DNA of 64,000 bases from Micropterix aruncella (Eukaryota > Arthropoda > Insecta > Lepidoptera > Micropterigidae), in the NCBI GenBank assembly GCA_944548615.1, contig OX155973.1, forward strand, positions 4,001,921-4,065,920. Reading direction: 5' to 3'. Under the pieces are notes generated by a model. It was not told the DNA's origin. It saw nothing but the letters and a program-made list of their open reading frames with translations, and searched no databases. This document shows positions 1 to 10,655 of this stretch, in pieces; the first letter of the stretch is position 1, and every line of letters starts with the position of its first letter. The translations under genes were made by a program, and so were the position numbers.

Positions 1-1160
1 TATTTATTTATTTATGGTAATGTACATAATATGCAACAAGCGTAACAAGTCATAATTAATATCTACACTTTAAATAAAACCCACAGCAAGTTGTGTCACG
101 CTTATAGTGAAGATCGGTCCCATGTCGCCCAACTAAGTAAACACTTGTTCTAGGGCAAACATATTAAACAATACTAGAAAAAAAAGTAGTTTAAACAAAA
201 AGAAAAAAAGCGAAAATGGAAAAAAAGAAAACCTTGAATTAAATAAAAATATGTATAAAAATAAAATATGTAAATAAATAATTATACTAAAATAAAACAT
301 TGAACTAAATAGATAATTAAATACACTTATCCTTCGGTTAATAATAAACTATATAGTCATAAGTTAAATTATAAATAAAATTTGTAATATTTGTATAAAA
401 AATAAAGTCACAATAAAATTATAATACCAGTTAATAGTAAAGTTTCTAAAAAAATAAAATATAAATATATACTATAAATATATACGACAACAAGAGATAA
501 TTATTATTAGACAACAAGAGATAATTCACAAAAAAACGATATTGTACTTTTTTAAATTGTTTTATTTTCAACACCTATGTTGAATTATACATAATATCAC
601 TGTCTTTATTTCTATTATTGATTTTATCAGAAGAAAACCCATAGGGATTGTCAGCAAAATGAGTCCAAAGAACGATGTTTTTAAAAAGAAATATCGTTGT
701 TTCTTATTCTTCGTCTTCTTAGAGTGCCTCTCCAACTAGTGAAGGTTGACAGGCAGCTCTGCATACTTTTTTGTCCTTTACATGTTTAGATGATCTAAAT
801 ATTGATGATTTAAAAACAATATTTTTCGACCATTGATGTTTCTGTTACGATGTTGCTATTGAAGATAAGATCGATGTTTTTCCTTCGATGTCCATCCCTA
901 GTGTAGCCCCAGCGGACGAGATTGGCTTGGCATCTTGTCACAGTGTCCTTTGGCCCGGTGGTAGAAGGATTGGCCGGTGAGTTTAGACTTTAGACTCACC
1001 GTTTCCAGGGTCGCCCGATTGTTCATGGCCGCAGACCGTAATGTGCAAAATCTTCGGGGAGGCTCCTTCTGTGTCCTATTTTATATTATATTACAATTTT
1101 ATCAAGGAAAATTCACAAATAATGCTGCTGTCATATCGAATTTAGAAATTAGAAACCCCA
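1..1160. other. AT-rich non-coding DNA
   Basis: No gene is visible. The first 600 bases are strongly A/T-rich with A runs and short TATAAATA-like repeats. No open frame has coding character. Confidence 0.6.
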
Positions 1161-1164
1161 GGCT

Positions 1165-1385
1165 AGTATAGCGAAATATGATCGTACTTTCAACCGTGGG
1201 ATGAACGTAAAGACTTGGGTCGAAAACAGTCCACTGACTAGCTACGCCAACTTGCCCGTAAGAAGCCAACGCCTTACCACGAGACACCGGGAATGTGTAC
1301 ACAGCGGGCCGACCTCGCGCCCCTACTACCAATTTCGGCCGGATTTCCCTGGCCTCCCGACTGGTTACAAATTCGAGGTCGCTTG
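1165..1385 (+). repeat. dispersed repeat, GGGCGAACCCGTC family, copy 1
   Basis: The block with CCCGTAAGAAGCCAACGCCTTA and the following CGAGACACC segment recurs near 41100, 46020 and 56890. Small open frames across it are not conserved between copies. It looks like a non-autonomous mobile element. Here the terminal GGGCGAACCCGTC motif seen in other copies is missing. Its class (SINE or MITE) is not settled. Confidence 0.5.
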
Positions 1386-1399
1386 GGCGGTCCTTAACG

Positions 1400-2470
1400 C
1401 GGTCTTCTAAACCGATCCCGAGTTACCATGACGGAGAAATCGCGCCATGGATCCGCGATAAATCCAACACGAATTACCGCTAACATCAGGTATAGGCCGC
1501 GCAAACGACCTCGAATCCATGACCAGACTAGAGAATGGAGAAATTCGTCCAAATCTGATAGTAAGGGAGCGAGGTTCGTCCGCTGCACGGTGGGTCGAAT
1601 CTGTAGTTTCATGCCAATTGAGGAACCAACTTTATTTTTTCACTGTTTTCTATATGCCAATGGATAGACCGTATTAACTTTAATAATAGATGACCTCTGT
1701 GTTTTTTTTCAAAACTTTATACTTTAGGCAGAATAAAATATTTTCTGTGTTTTGTATGGGACAGATCAAAAATAACCGAGTTGCGGCTGTGTCCTGATCG
1801 ATCCTGCTTCGAAACATTTGTTTTCTTAATCCTTGTCTACTCTACTATAATTCTGCATATTGAACGTGTCAGTTCTTTTTGATCCGTTGAATATAAAACA
1901 CGTTGTTGTAACTTGCCACTAGATGGCGCTGCAGCAGTTCAACTTCTATACCGTTCATCCGATCGCCATGATTTTTTTTTAAATTCGAAGGTGGAAGGAC
2001 AGGTGATTAATATACATAGGCTACTTGGGGGTGGGGGGGGGGGAGAGGAGGAGTGTGAGGAGGAAGAAACGAGTAGCCGAACATCGCTGAATAACATTTC
2101 ACTAGTATAATATAAAATCGATAAATATTTTGTAGACAAAAGGCGCCACTATTTCATTGTATATGTATGCCAGTGGTATATAAGGTGGCGAAAATAAAAT
2201 TTCTCCAGCTTACTGCTGAAGTGGCTTATCTCTCAAGGGTGCCGACAATAATTTCAGAGGCAAATTTCTCCCTATACTATTTATTACCTTACAACACGCA
2301 AGTACGCAGGAATGAGGAAACCCTGAGAAAGGTTTTGCGGAAGCAGACGCGCCGCGTCGTACAGTGAGCCAAAAGAAAATTCTAACCAGAAAATATTTAA
2401 ACAAGTAAATATATTATAAGTTAATAGTAAAACACATTTTTAGAAACAAGCTTTTATTAAAATGTTCCGA
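1400..2470. other. non-coding DNA with a G-rich run
   Basis: No gene is supported. A G run followed by GAGGAGG repeats lies at about 2028-2070 and yields artificial poly-Gly/Glu open frames. An ATAGATGGCGC-like motif near 1920 (TAGATGGCGCTGC) resembles motifs that also appear near 26945, 41590 and 48810. Confidence 0.5.
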
Positions 2471-2952
2471 GCCAACCCTGGGTGCAGCAGCCCTGTCACA
2501 GTGGAACTTATAACTGTCTATCTTGAATGCTGTACAGAATTTCGTGTTTGTGAAGTTGACCGCTTAGAAGTCTCCTCGTTGGAAGTCAACACTGAGTGCA
2601 GCAGCCCTACTAACGTAGAAGAAGCTATCATAATTGCATGCGTATACATAATTTCGTTTCTGTGTTGTTGACCGTTAAGGAGTCTCCTCGTTGGAAGCCA
2701 ACCCTAGGTGCAGCAGCCTTGTCGCGGTGAAACTTAGAACGGGCTATCATAATTGAGAATGCGTATGCAACATTTCGTTTCTGTGCTGTTGACCGTTGAG
2801 GAGTCTCCTCGTCGGGAGCCAACCCTGGTTTCAGCAGCCTTGTGGTGGTGAAAATTCAAACGGGCTATCATAACTGTATGCGTGTACAACATTTCGTGTC
2901 TGTGCTGTTGACCGTTGAAGAGTCCCCTTCGGGGGCCAACCCTGGGTGTAGA
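2471..2952. repeat. minisatellite, ~115-bp unit, four copies
   Basis: The segment GCCAACCCTGGGTGCAGCAG recurs with variation at 2471, 2585, 2697, 2818 and 2935, giving periods of 114, 112, 121 and 117 bp. Each unit also carries a TTTCGTTTCTGTG block and a GTTGACCGTT(G/A)AGGAGTC block. The units have diverged, so the array is not recent. The short open frames over it do not persist across units. Confidence 0.85.
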
Positions 2953-4195
2953 ATCAGGCCATACTTACCATAAAAAATGCATTGTAATCAGAACTGAACC
3001 AAAATGTAAATTTTCAACTTCATATGATAATATTTGAGGAGTTCCCTCAATTCTTCATGGATCCCATCATCAGAACAGGATTTTGATAAAAATGAGACCA
3101 ATCTGGAAGTATATCCTTTCAAATAACAGGCTATCATAATTGAAGTCGTATCGACTCTCATATGATATGAGGATATCGTTTTAATTCAGCTTGCAAGATT
3201 TAACCTAAACAAACATACATACCTACATATTAAATAACATACATATATTGCAAGGTAAATAAAAGCTTCTAAAAAACAATAAAAAACACAACTGCCGTAA
3301 CAAAGTGAACTATTGTATTTATAATTATTTTTATTTCTGGTTTTTATGACCTATTTGTGATTTATGTATTTATCCATAGACATAGATGTATATTTCCGGA
3401 ATGTCTTCAAACAGACCTTTCATTTGACACTAAACACGATGTATATTTGTTAATTTATTGGCATTTGGACATTTAGACGACTACTTACTTGACATTTAGA
3501 CAGTTAATTTACCGTATGTTACCTGGAATTACAGAACGTTGTTTAACAATACCACACACTTTTAAATCGTTTTAAGCGTTTAGAAGTTATGGTGGAATAA
3601 TGCAACGGAAAACATACAGACATGAACCCTGAACCCAATACACTCCTTTTTGTTGGCCAGTTGAACTATTCTTTAGAAGAAAACGATTACGTAATTTTAT
3701 AATTTTCCAAAATGTAAAAATGGAATAAATTCGTAAAATGCAAATAAGGTCACTAAAACGGTGATAATATTTTCATTTTGTGGAGTGTAATAACGAAACA
3801 TTTTGTATATATTTTTTTTTTTGCTAAATTAATATTTAAAAACTTTTATTTGATACTGTCCCTACAGGTTTTATTCCTGGCGGCTGCGAAGAAAAAGAAC
3901 GAAAAATAATAAACTGTCAAATAAATTATGACTGTCATAATACAACCAACGCGTAACACGGCGGCGAATTATATATCAAAGACGCTGATTTATCCTTATA
4001 TGAGATCAAGGGGTCGTCCGTCGCACATACCCTGTGATGTGCTACATACAACAAAAAAGTACAGATTCATCTATGTATATTGTCCGTTTCTTTATTCCGC
4101 CATAACTTTTAAACGCTTAAACCGATTTAGAAGTGTTTGGTATTATTAGAATCGTTATGTCATCTCGAGTGTCATGTGGTAACTCAACTGTCGAA
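2953..4195. other. AT-rich DNA, no gene seen
   Basis: No coding or RNA gene is visible. A phrase around 3590-3700 and 4060-4200 (PyrTTTAAACGCTTAAACCGATTTAGAAG) recurs near 28920 and 39180, so part of this stretch is itself old repeat. Confidence 0.5.
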
Positions 4196-4208
4196 ATATC
4201 AAGTAAGT

Positions 4209-4532
4209 ATTATAAATAGGATAGAAAACGAATTTACCGCGTGAAATTTGTAGGACCCGACGTTTTGGTGACGTTGCAGCCGTCTTGTATGCAAGACGGA
4301 TTTTCAAAATTCCCGCGCTCCGAGCCCGGCCCCCCACCACCGTTATAACCTACGCAGTAGCGGCAGCGGTTTGCGGCCTACCCGCAAAACAACGGACTGA
4401 CAGCTCTTCAGTCTAACCTAGACAACGGCGGCTGCAACGTCACCGAAACGTCGGGTCCTACAAATTTCACGCGGTAAATTCGTTTTCTATCCTATTTATA
4501 ATGTCAAACAACCGCGATAGTCTTCGATTTTA
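4209..4532. repeat. palindromic short mobile element, copy 1
   Basis: Two long inverted arms (about 4209-4285 and 4425-4502) surround a central spacer. Both arms contain ACCGCGTGAAATTTGTAGGA and a CCGACGTTT(C/T)GG core. The right side continues asymmetrically as CAAACAACCGCGATAGTC, ending TTCGATTTTA. The copy is flanked by direct repeats ATATCAAGTAAGTA (14 bp) at about 4195-4208 and 4533-4547. Such a long target duplication is more typical of LINE-assisted insertion than of cut-and-paste transposition. Two more copies occur at 24978 and 29143. Confidence 0.8.
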
Positions 4533-5879
4533 TATCAAGTAAGTAGTTGTCTAAATGCTCTAATGTTCAAATTTCAATAAATTTTATGTTATCAGATTAG
4601 TTTCAAATGAAAGGTCTGATTGAGTACATTTTCTGAAATATACATGTATCTATATGTATCCTACTACTATATAAACGCGAAAGTTTGTAAGAATGTATGT
4701 ATGGGTGTATGTTACTCTTTCACGCAAAAACTACTGAGTGGATTTTGATGAAACTTTACAATAATATAGCTTACACATCAGAATAATACATAGGCTATAA
4801 TTCATAAAGATATATAGTTTTTTATCATCATTATCACAATTTTCGAAATCGAAATATTCATAAATTAACGTTTCCAAACTGTATAAATCTAAAACGAAAG
4901 AAAAACGTTTTTGTCTATGGATTTTGACGTAGTTTATGTTGACATAGTTTGAATATGTTGGGTAAGAACACACTTGTATGTGCTCGTATGTGCGCGTGAA
5001 ACACTCAAGTACCTGCCTGCATGATCGATGAGCAGAACGCCCTAGAGTTCTAGACAAAGGACAATTTATTGGTTATTTTATTTTATAAATTGAATACGTA
5101 TACAGAATATTGCCTGCTTAGTTTGAATAAGATCGAGTACCGCTCTTAAAATGGATAAAGTAGTACCTAGCAATACACATTTTACAGATATTGTTTAGGG
5201 TTCGTTTTAATTTTTAAGTGCATACTTAATAGGGGAGAGCTATTTGTACTTAATAGGGGAGAGCTCTGTTACAAAGCTTGTTTGTCGTGGAAAATACGAA
5301 GCGGAATTTTGTACCGATTTATTTGCGCCCGACGAGGCGACTGTACATACATTCTGAGTAAATCGCAAGAGTGACCGTTGATTATATATGGTATTAGATT
5401 GCTTAACTCCATAGTACATTTTGGCAATTTCCGCGCCGGCGAAATTCAGGTGGCGCTGACAGCATTTACGGAGAAACTTATAGCCATTTATTTGGCCGTC
5501 TATAATATCATTGATAATTAATATTTATTTTAGAAATAACTGATTGATTATAAAAACTCAATAAGTTGAACATTGGTAACAACAATAACATTAAATTATT
5601 GGTGCCATTTATCGCATTTTTATATAAGCTGATTACATCATAGAAATAATACGGAGTGATTAGAATGCCATCTTAATTAGTCTATCTTCACTTTAAAAAG
5701 CGTCATTATTACTTATTAAAACCTGTATACCAAATTAAACATTGACATCTTTATGTCTTGAAAGAAAAAAATACGTTTGGCACTCGGGGACTGCCGCGGT
5801 AAAGCTATTGCATAGCATTTTTAACAACTTATGCAATTATAATTATTTATTTATTTTATTTTTTCTAATATCAGATAAC
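4533..5879. other. repeat-derived DNA, no gene seen
   Basis: The stretch 4670-4800 (ACGCGAAAGTTTGTAAG, then CTCTTTCACGCAAAAACTAC) resembles the 3' ends of RTE-type repeats that are common in moths and butterflies; this assignment is from memory. A 19-bp sequence TACTTAATAGGGGAGAGCT is tandemly duplicated at 5223-5241 and 5247-5265. No gene is supported. Confidence 0.5.
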
Positions 5880-5880
5880 T

Positions 5881-5974
5881 GCGCTCTATCGGAAAACGTT
5901 GACATTATTCCGAATCATTTGCGGCTGCGGTAGCAAATGATTCGGAATAATTTAAACGTCTTCCGATAGAGCGC
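5881..5974. repeat. foldback hairpin, 42-bp arms
   Basis: Arms 5881-5922 and 5933-5974 are inverted copies with 3 mismatches over 42 bp, separated by a 10-base loop. Both outer ends read GCGCTCTATCGG. It would fold into a stable hairpin. It is probably a tiny MITE. No clear target duplication is seen. Confidence 0.85.
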
Positions 5975-6734
5975 CGCGCACGAATTTTTTACTCGATAAA
6001 GCAAAAAAAACGGATTATTCGAAAAAAAATCGTAGATAAAAAGATAGATAATTAAATTATCTTAAAAATGATGCAGGTTTCATAATAATACGCCAGATAG
6101 TATTTGCGTAGTAGTCGTTTTTGTGTTCGGTTCGACCTAATTTCACAAATTAATTACACTATGTAATATAAACAAAATTTAAAATATTCAAAGCTAAGAA
6201 TATTAGGAAAATGTTCTTGTTTAACATATATTTTTTTCGTATCGTAAGCAGTACTCGTTTAGACGTAATTATCAGTTTAAAATCATTAATTTTCGTTAAG
6301 AAATTTCTTCATTCGGTCGCCGCGCTGGCCTAGGCCCGCGATAAAAGCTATGCAATAGCTTAAAAAATCTTGCTGCGTGGAACTAGTAGATAGTTATCCC
6401 TACGTTTCGACAAAGTTTCACTTGCCGTCTTCACTGGGACAACAAGAGTGCGAATGCCGAGCACGCTGCGCGCCGGCATTCTGCGTTCATTAGGCGTTTG
6501 ATGTTTGTTTGATGTCTACCGCCGCGAAGCCGCTGGCATCGATTGTAACGATGACTATTTCGGCGCGAATTTTAAAAATCGTCCGTGCACACATAATTTA
6601 CCATGTCCTGCTGTCAGAGGTTGTTGTTCAAGCACTGCAGCAGAAGGGAAGTCTTCAGCGCAACCCGGTCATCTCAGTCAAGTTTTCCAACCAGATACGC
6701 TATCTCGATGTCATCATCATCGGCAGTTAACGGT
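5975..6734. other. non-coding DNA, possible repeat
   Basis: No gene is supported. The segment around 6390-6440 (CTACGTTTCGACAAAGTTTC, GTCTTCACTGGGACAAC) has the look of a degraded mobile-element end. Overlapping short open frames at 6505-6762 share no codon pattern. Confidence 0.4.
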
Positions 6735-6960
6735 TCTGTACAGCTTGGACCATATGACCTGATCGTTACCCTGGGTCGGCTTAACTCACGGTTTAACTCC
6801 CATCGGGTAGCCTCCTCGAAGAGGGGCGAACTTGGAAAGGACTTTGTTTCCCCTATTACGGTTGTATCGTGGACATGAGATCGGGTCTTCTGGCGGACGA
6901 CCTCGGGCGCTGCTGGGCTATTTGCCTATCGTGCGGCGTTAGCCAATCGACTCTGCACTT
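6735..6960 (+). repeat. dispersed repeat shared with RpL7A intron 3
   Basis: The order GTACAGCTTGGACCATA, CTGGGTCGGCTTAACTCACG, GTAGCCTCCTCGAAGAGG recurs in diverged form at about 59950-60160 on the same strand and inverted at about 57057-57160. It is a dispersed element of unknown class. A G run follows at 6976-6990. Confidence 0.5.
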
Positions 6961-6990
6961 CGTCGAATAACCGGGATGGGGGGGGGGGGG

Positions 6991-7819
6991 GTTTGAAGTT
7001 ACCTTATACGTTGTAAGCGGATGTATATTCATAATTTCTCTCCGTAAATTGATTACCTACTTGACACTTTTCCGGTAGCAAACAGTGATTTTTCATTGCA
7101 AAAACAAGAGATCCGACGGACGAGTTTCTCTCTGATACTGCAATTTCCCCCCAAAAATAAACAACGCCCTGCCACTTTATTTACTCTGACTTCCGGCTGG
7201 AATGACCTGTTTTGCTCTTTTTCACATCATCGTTTAAAATAACGACCAATCCGACAAACCTCTGGAAAGCGACAGTGTTTTGAAATCAGCGAAATGAGTC
7301 TTTTGAAAAACAATGAGACCATTGACTTACATTAAAAACAAATGTCTCATTTAACACATGCGCCCGTCAAAGAAAGAAGGTACATAAGTTTAATACACAA
7401 AATAAACAAATTGTCAGTTTACCTTTCACGAAAAAAAGTGCATTACTTATGCAAAGCCCGGTTGTTCCATCAAAAATTACAATACATTGCCTAAATAATT
7501 GAAAAATAAAAAAACCAATAATCATCTCAGTGATGCCCTAAAGAAATCCCTATTAAAACAGTCATTTAATTCCATAAAAGAATTTGAAATTTGTTTGCAG
7601 ACTGAACAAAGAAACACAAGGACATTTAGAAACAAATGGAAATTTATTTTACAGCAATAACGCTTACTTCTTCATATTTTATTTCATTTTTATTCTGTTT
7701 TAAATTTAACGCGATTTTTATGCCTAGTGAAGTTTCATTTTTAAGAATTCTTAATTTTCGGTATTTTTGATCACCTGTGTTTTTTTTATTATTTAATGAT
7801 AATGGTTTTTAATGATATT
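6991..7819. other. AT-rich DNA, no gene seen
   Basis: No gene, RNA or repeat structure is recognised. Confidence 0.5.
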
Positions 7820-8108
7820 GCGTTTCTTCGTGAACTAAAATCGGAAATTAGTCCGTTTGAACGAGACAGGGCAATACGCTAAAGCGCAGTGTGAGATGAC
7901 CGGTCGTCTCTTTTTCGCATTAAAACTGCCCGCCAAGGTCAAATCTCACACCGCACGAAATATGCTCGAATTTATTCGGACGAGTATAAGTTCGGCAGGT
8001 GGTATTTATCGACGATCGTTCGTTTCATATTCCGCTCTAACGTATTGCTCTGTCTCGTTCGCTTGGACTAATTTTAGTTTTAGTTCACAAAGAAACGCAA
8101 TCGGGCCC
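7820..8108. mobile_element. MITE family A, copy 1
   Basis: The left end reads GCGTTTCTTCGTGAACTAAA and the right end reads TTAGTTCACAAAGAAACGC, forming imperfect terminal inverted repeats that continue inward past GACTAATTT. An inverted second copy lies at 26423-26722. A 91-codon open frame crosses most of it, but the other copy does not keep it, so I read it as non-coding. The outermost GGGCCCGATT is present only on the right here. Confidence 0.75.
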
Positions 8109-8134
8109 ATTACTAATTATTATGATGATTGACT

Positions 8135-8357
8135 TGTCGCGAGGGTTTTCGTCGTAGAAAGAAACTCGCGATCGATATTCAAATTGCAGTAGTTTATTCC
8201 AAAAGTCGTGTACAAAGTGAATTGATTACGCTTAAATCCTATCGCCTATATATACTAGTCGCCGGGCGGCGATCGCCCCATCTCCCTCTTGTCTCCGCTG
8301 TCTTCTTCACTCGGGTCGACCGCCCGATATACACACCGGCGGGGGGCACCGTACTTC
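8135..8357 (-). repeat. gypsy 3' LTR, distal part
   Basis: The first 223 bp (plus-strand order) of the 3' LTR match the right-hand LTR up to ACCGTACTTC at 8348-8357. There a Jockey-type LINE interrupts it. The LTR resumes at 14096. The left neighbour is the GACT target duplication. Confidence 0.93.
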
Positions 8358-8741
8358 GATACGCTTCCGTGCGCTCGTTCTGAACGGACGTCCGCTCTGA
8401 CCGCTACCGACTCCGATCGCTCAAGTGAACCCGTTCGCTCGAGCCGTCCGAACCACCGCCGCCGCCGTACTAATTGCCCTTGCAATTAACGCGCCGACGT
8501 TATACGTGCTTCGCCGCGACTTTCGCTCAGCCGTGTCATAACAAGTCTGCCGCCGCGCGCACGCGCCAACTTCATTGTGACATCCTACGATAGCCGCCGC
8601 GAAGTTCAAATCTCGCTGACAATACGATCACCGCCGCGTACCGCTAATGACATTGCGATCGCGCACCAGTGAACCAACGCGCTAGTGCTCTCGGAAGTGG
8701 AAGTGCTTTACTAGTGCAGTGCTCTGAGGATACAGGCCGAA
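8358..8741 (+). promoter_or_regulatory. LINE 5' untranslated leader, presumed internal promoter
   Basis: Jockey-type elements carry an RNA polymerase II promoter inside the 5' end. The leader here is GC-rich and starts right after the target duplication. GTTCTGAACGG near 8378-8390 is also present near the 5' end of the second LINE (minus strand, about 20740), which may mark a shared promoter element. That last point is inference. Confidence 0.5.
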
Positions 8742-10655
8742 ATGGAAATGGAGCAGAAGGCCAACGCAGCCTTAACCCCGGCTGCCCCCAAAAGGAAGAG
8801 GCCGGAAATACCTAGCAGCCCCGAGTCGGAAGAAGAGGCCAGGTTCAGCAGTCGCTGTATCCGGGACTACGACGCGATAGAACCCGAACTTTTGCTGGAG
8901 TTCGATGAAGCCGAGCCCAGCGTGAAGAAAGGAGAAACCACGGTGAGCGATCTAGACTTAATCTATAATGGGTTATACTGCGCACCGTCCCCCGAAGGCG
9001 CTACTTCGTCTTCGCCCCCGATCGCCCCCCTCAGCCGCGATTCACCCCCTAGTCCCCCGAACGCTGGCGACAACGCTCCCTTATACGCGACGTCTGCCTC
9101 CATTATCCCCCCTCCGGCCACGTCGTCCTCAACGACAAACAAGGACGACTCTATAGCCATGTCACCTCCCAAACCCCCGGGCTGTGACGACAAATCGCTC
9201 CCGTCCTACGCCTCCCTGGCGGCTCGCCCCCCCACCCCCCGCCCGGCATCTCCAAAGGACGCGGAAATGGAAGCCCCCCAAGACCCCCCCACTTCAGACA
9301 TCACTAACCAGGGCCGCTCCATGCCACCGGCGATGTTGGCGGTGAGGTGTCCGGTGATGGTTGCGGAAAAGATCGCGGGATGGCCTAGGCACCTAAGGGA
9401 GATCGAGAGGAGACTGGGCCATCCCGCGAACGTAAAGGCCTTGGCGATGGGTGGATTTCGGTTCACGCCGAAATCGACACAGGAGCTACGGTGCGTCCAG
9501 GCGTACCTGAAGGAACAGGGCCCGCAGGTGGCATGGCACACCTACGATCTACCGGCGGATAAGGATCTCAAAGTAGCAATCAGGGGCCTCCCCGAAGACA
9601 CGACGCCGGAAGAAATAATTGAAGGCCTCAGCAAACACGGGCATGAGGCAACTTATGCCCGTAAAATTAACGCAGGAAGACGCCCCCTTTTTTACGCATG
9701 CGTAAAAAAAGGGGAGAAATGGAGGAATGTCTACGGGGTGGACACTCTCCACGGCCTAGCAGGAATCTCGATCGAGACCTGGAAAGGGAGAAAAGGACCG
9801 GCTCAATGCCACAGATGCCAGGCGTTCAGGCACGCCTCGCACAATTGCTTCCGGCCCCAAAAATGCGTGTGCTGCGGTCAAGGACACGCAGCGAAAGACT
9901 GCAAGCGCCCCAAAAGCGAAAGCGCCACGTGCGCAAACTGCGGTGGCGATCACCCAGCCAGCAGCCGAAAATGCGAGGCGTTCCTCGCAGAGGCCAAAAG
10001 GCAGGCAAGGCCAAGCCAACCACGACCTTTCCCCCGCCCCACTACCCAACCCTCATCAATCCCCCCTCTTATGACACCCAAAAACTACCCTCCCCTCAAA
10101 ACCCCCAACAGACCCCAAACCCCCAGTGCCCCCCAACCCCCGCGAACCCCCAAACCCCCCCGAGCCCCCCGAGAAGACCGGCACCCAGAGCCAGCCCGGC
10201 ACCCCCACCAAGCCCCACACACAAGAGATCCGCGGAACTGGAGAAAACCAGCCCACCCCCCCGCGGCAACCATGGACACCCCCCCGCAGGAACAAAGACC
10301 CCCCTTCCCCCCACAAGCCCAACGACCCCCCTTCCGCCCACAATCCCAAAGAACCTCCCCCCCCAATACTCAACGACCCCCCTCCCCCCCGCAGGGCCAA
10401 AGACCCCCCTTCCCCCCCAAAGCCCCCACACCAGCGCCCAGAACACCAACGAAGCCACAGGACGTCAGATGCCCGACAGAACCGACGCAGACAGACGCAG
10501 GCTCGATAACGCTGACCATCAGTCGGCTAATAGAAATACTGACGACAGCGATAAGACAGACACTCCAGAATCCGGAGTGTCTAGACACGATAGTACGGAC
10601 GCAAGTGACGCAGCTCTTCCAGCAAGCGTCACCGACAAACGCTCAACGCGACTGA
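8742..10655 (+). CDS. LINE ORF1, gag-like nucleic-acid-binding protein
   Basis: This 637-residue protein would coat element RNA and act as a nucleic-acid chaperone. Residues about 278-345 look like an RRM-type fold (KVAIRGLPEDTTPEEII). Three CCHC zinc knuckles follow at about 356-369 (CHRCQAFRHASHNC), 375-387 (CVCCGQGHAAKDC) and 397-411 (CANCGGDHPASSRKC). Residues about 420-600 are an unusually proline-rich tail. The start at 8742 is the first ATG after the leader and lies in GAAATGG context. ORF2 overlaps the 3' end in another frame, as in Jockey and R1 groups. No frameshift or stop is seen. The second LINE, at 19066-20619, encodes a clear relative with the same knuckle arrangement. Confidence 0.92.
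   Translation: MEMEQKANAALTPAAPKRKRPEIPSSPESEEEARFSSRCIRDYDAIEPELLLEFDEAEPSVKKGETTVSDLDLIYNGLYCAPSPEGATSSSPPIAPLSRDSPPSPPNAGDNAPLYATSASIIPPPATSSSTTNKDDSIAMSPPKPPGCDDKSLPSYASLAARPPTPRPASPKDAEMEAPQDPPTSDITNQGRSMPPAMLAVRCPVMVAEKIAGWPRHLREIERRLGHPANVKALAMGGFRFTPKSTQELRCVQAYLKEQGPQVAWHTYDLPADKDLKVAIRGLPEDTTPEEIIEGLSKHGHEATYARKINAGRRPLFYACVKKGEKWRNVYGVDTLHGLAGISIETWKGRKGPAQCHRCQAFRHASHNCFRPQKCVCCGQGHAAKDCKRPKSESATCANCGGDHPASSRKCEAFLAEAKRQARPSQPRPFPRPTTQPSSIPPLMTPKNYPPLKTPNRPQTPSAPQPPRTPKPPRAPREDRHPEPARHPHQAPHTRDPRNWRKPAHPPAATMDTPPQEQRPPFPPQAQRPPFRPQSQRTSPPNTQRPPSPPQGQRPPFPPKAPTPAPRTPTKPQDVRCPTEPTQTDAGSITLTISRLIEILTTAIRQTLQNPECLDTIVRTQVTQLFQQASPTNAQRD

Noticed and set aside
2471..2952. CRISPR-like array
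   Set aside because: The units are long, diverged and contiguous without spacers, and the genome is eukaryotic.
4260..4470. Hammerhead-type ribozyme in the palindromic elements (GAAACGTC motif)
   Set aside because: The CTGATGA half of the core is not present at a suitable distance in any of the three copies.
8255..8609. Open frames on both strands across the LTR and LINE leader
   Set aside because: They span the LTR/LINE junction at 8357, so they cannot be real genes. They arise from GC-rich sequence.
9698..10468. A 1228-codon ORF2 starting at 9698
   Set aside because: The first 257 codons overlap the zinc-knuckle part of ORF1 and read as low-complexity Pro/Arg sequence. The endonuclease begins at 10652, so I use the ATG at 10469.
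10056..10588. Gly-rich minus-strand frames opposite the proline-rich gag tail
   Set aside because: They are mirror images of the C-rich coding strand, without motifs.
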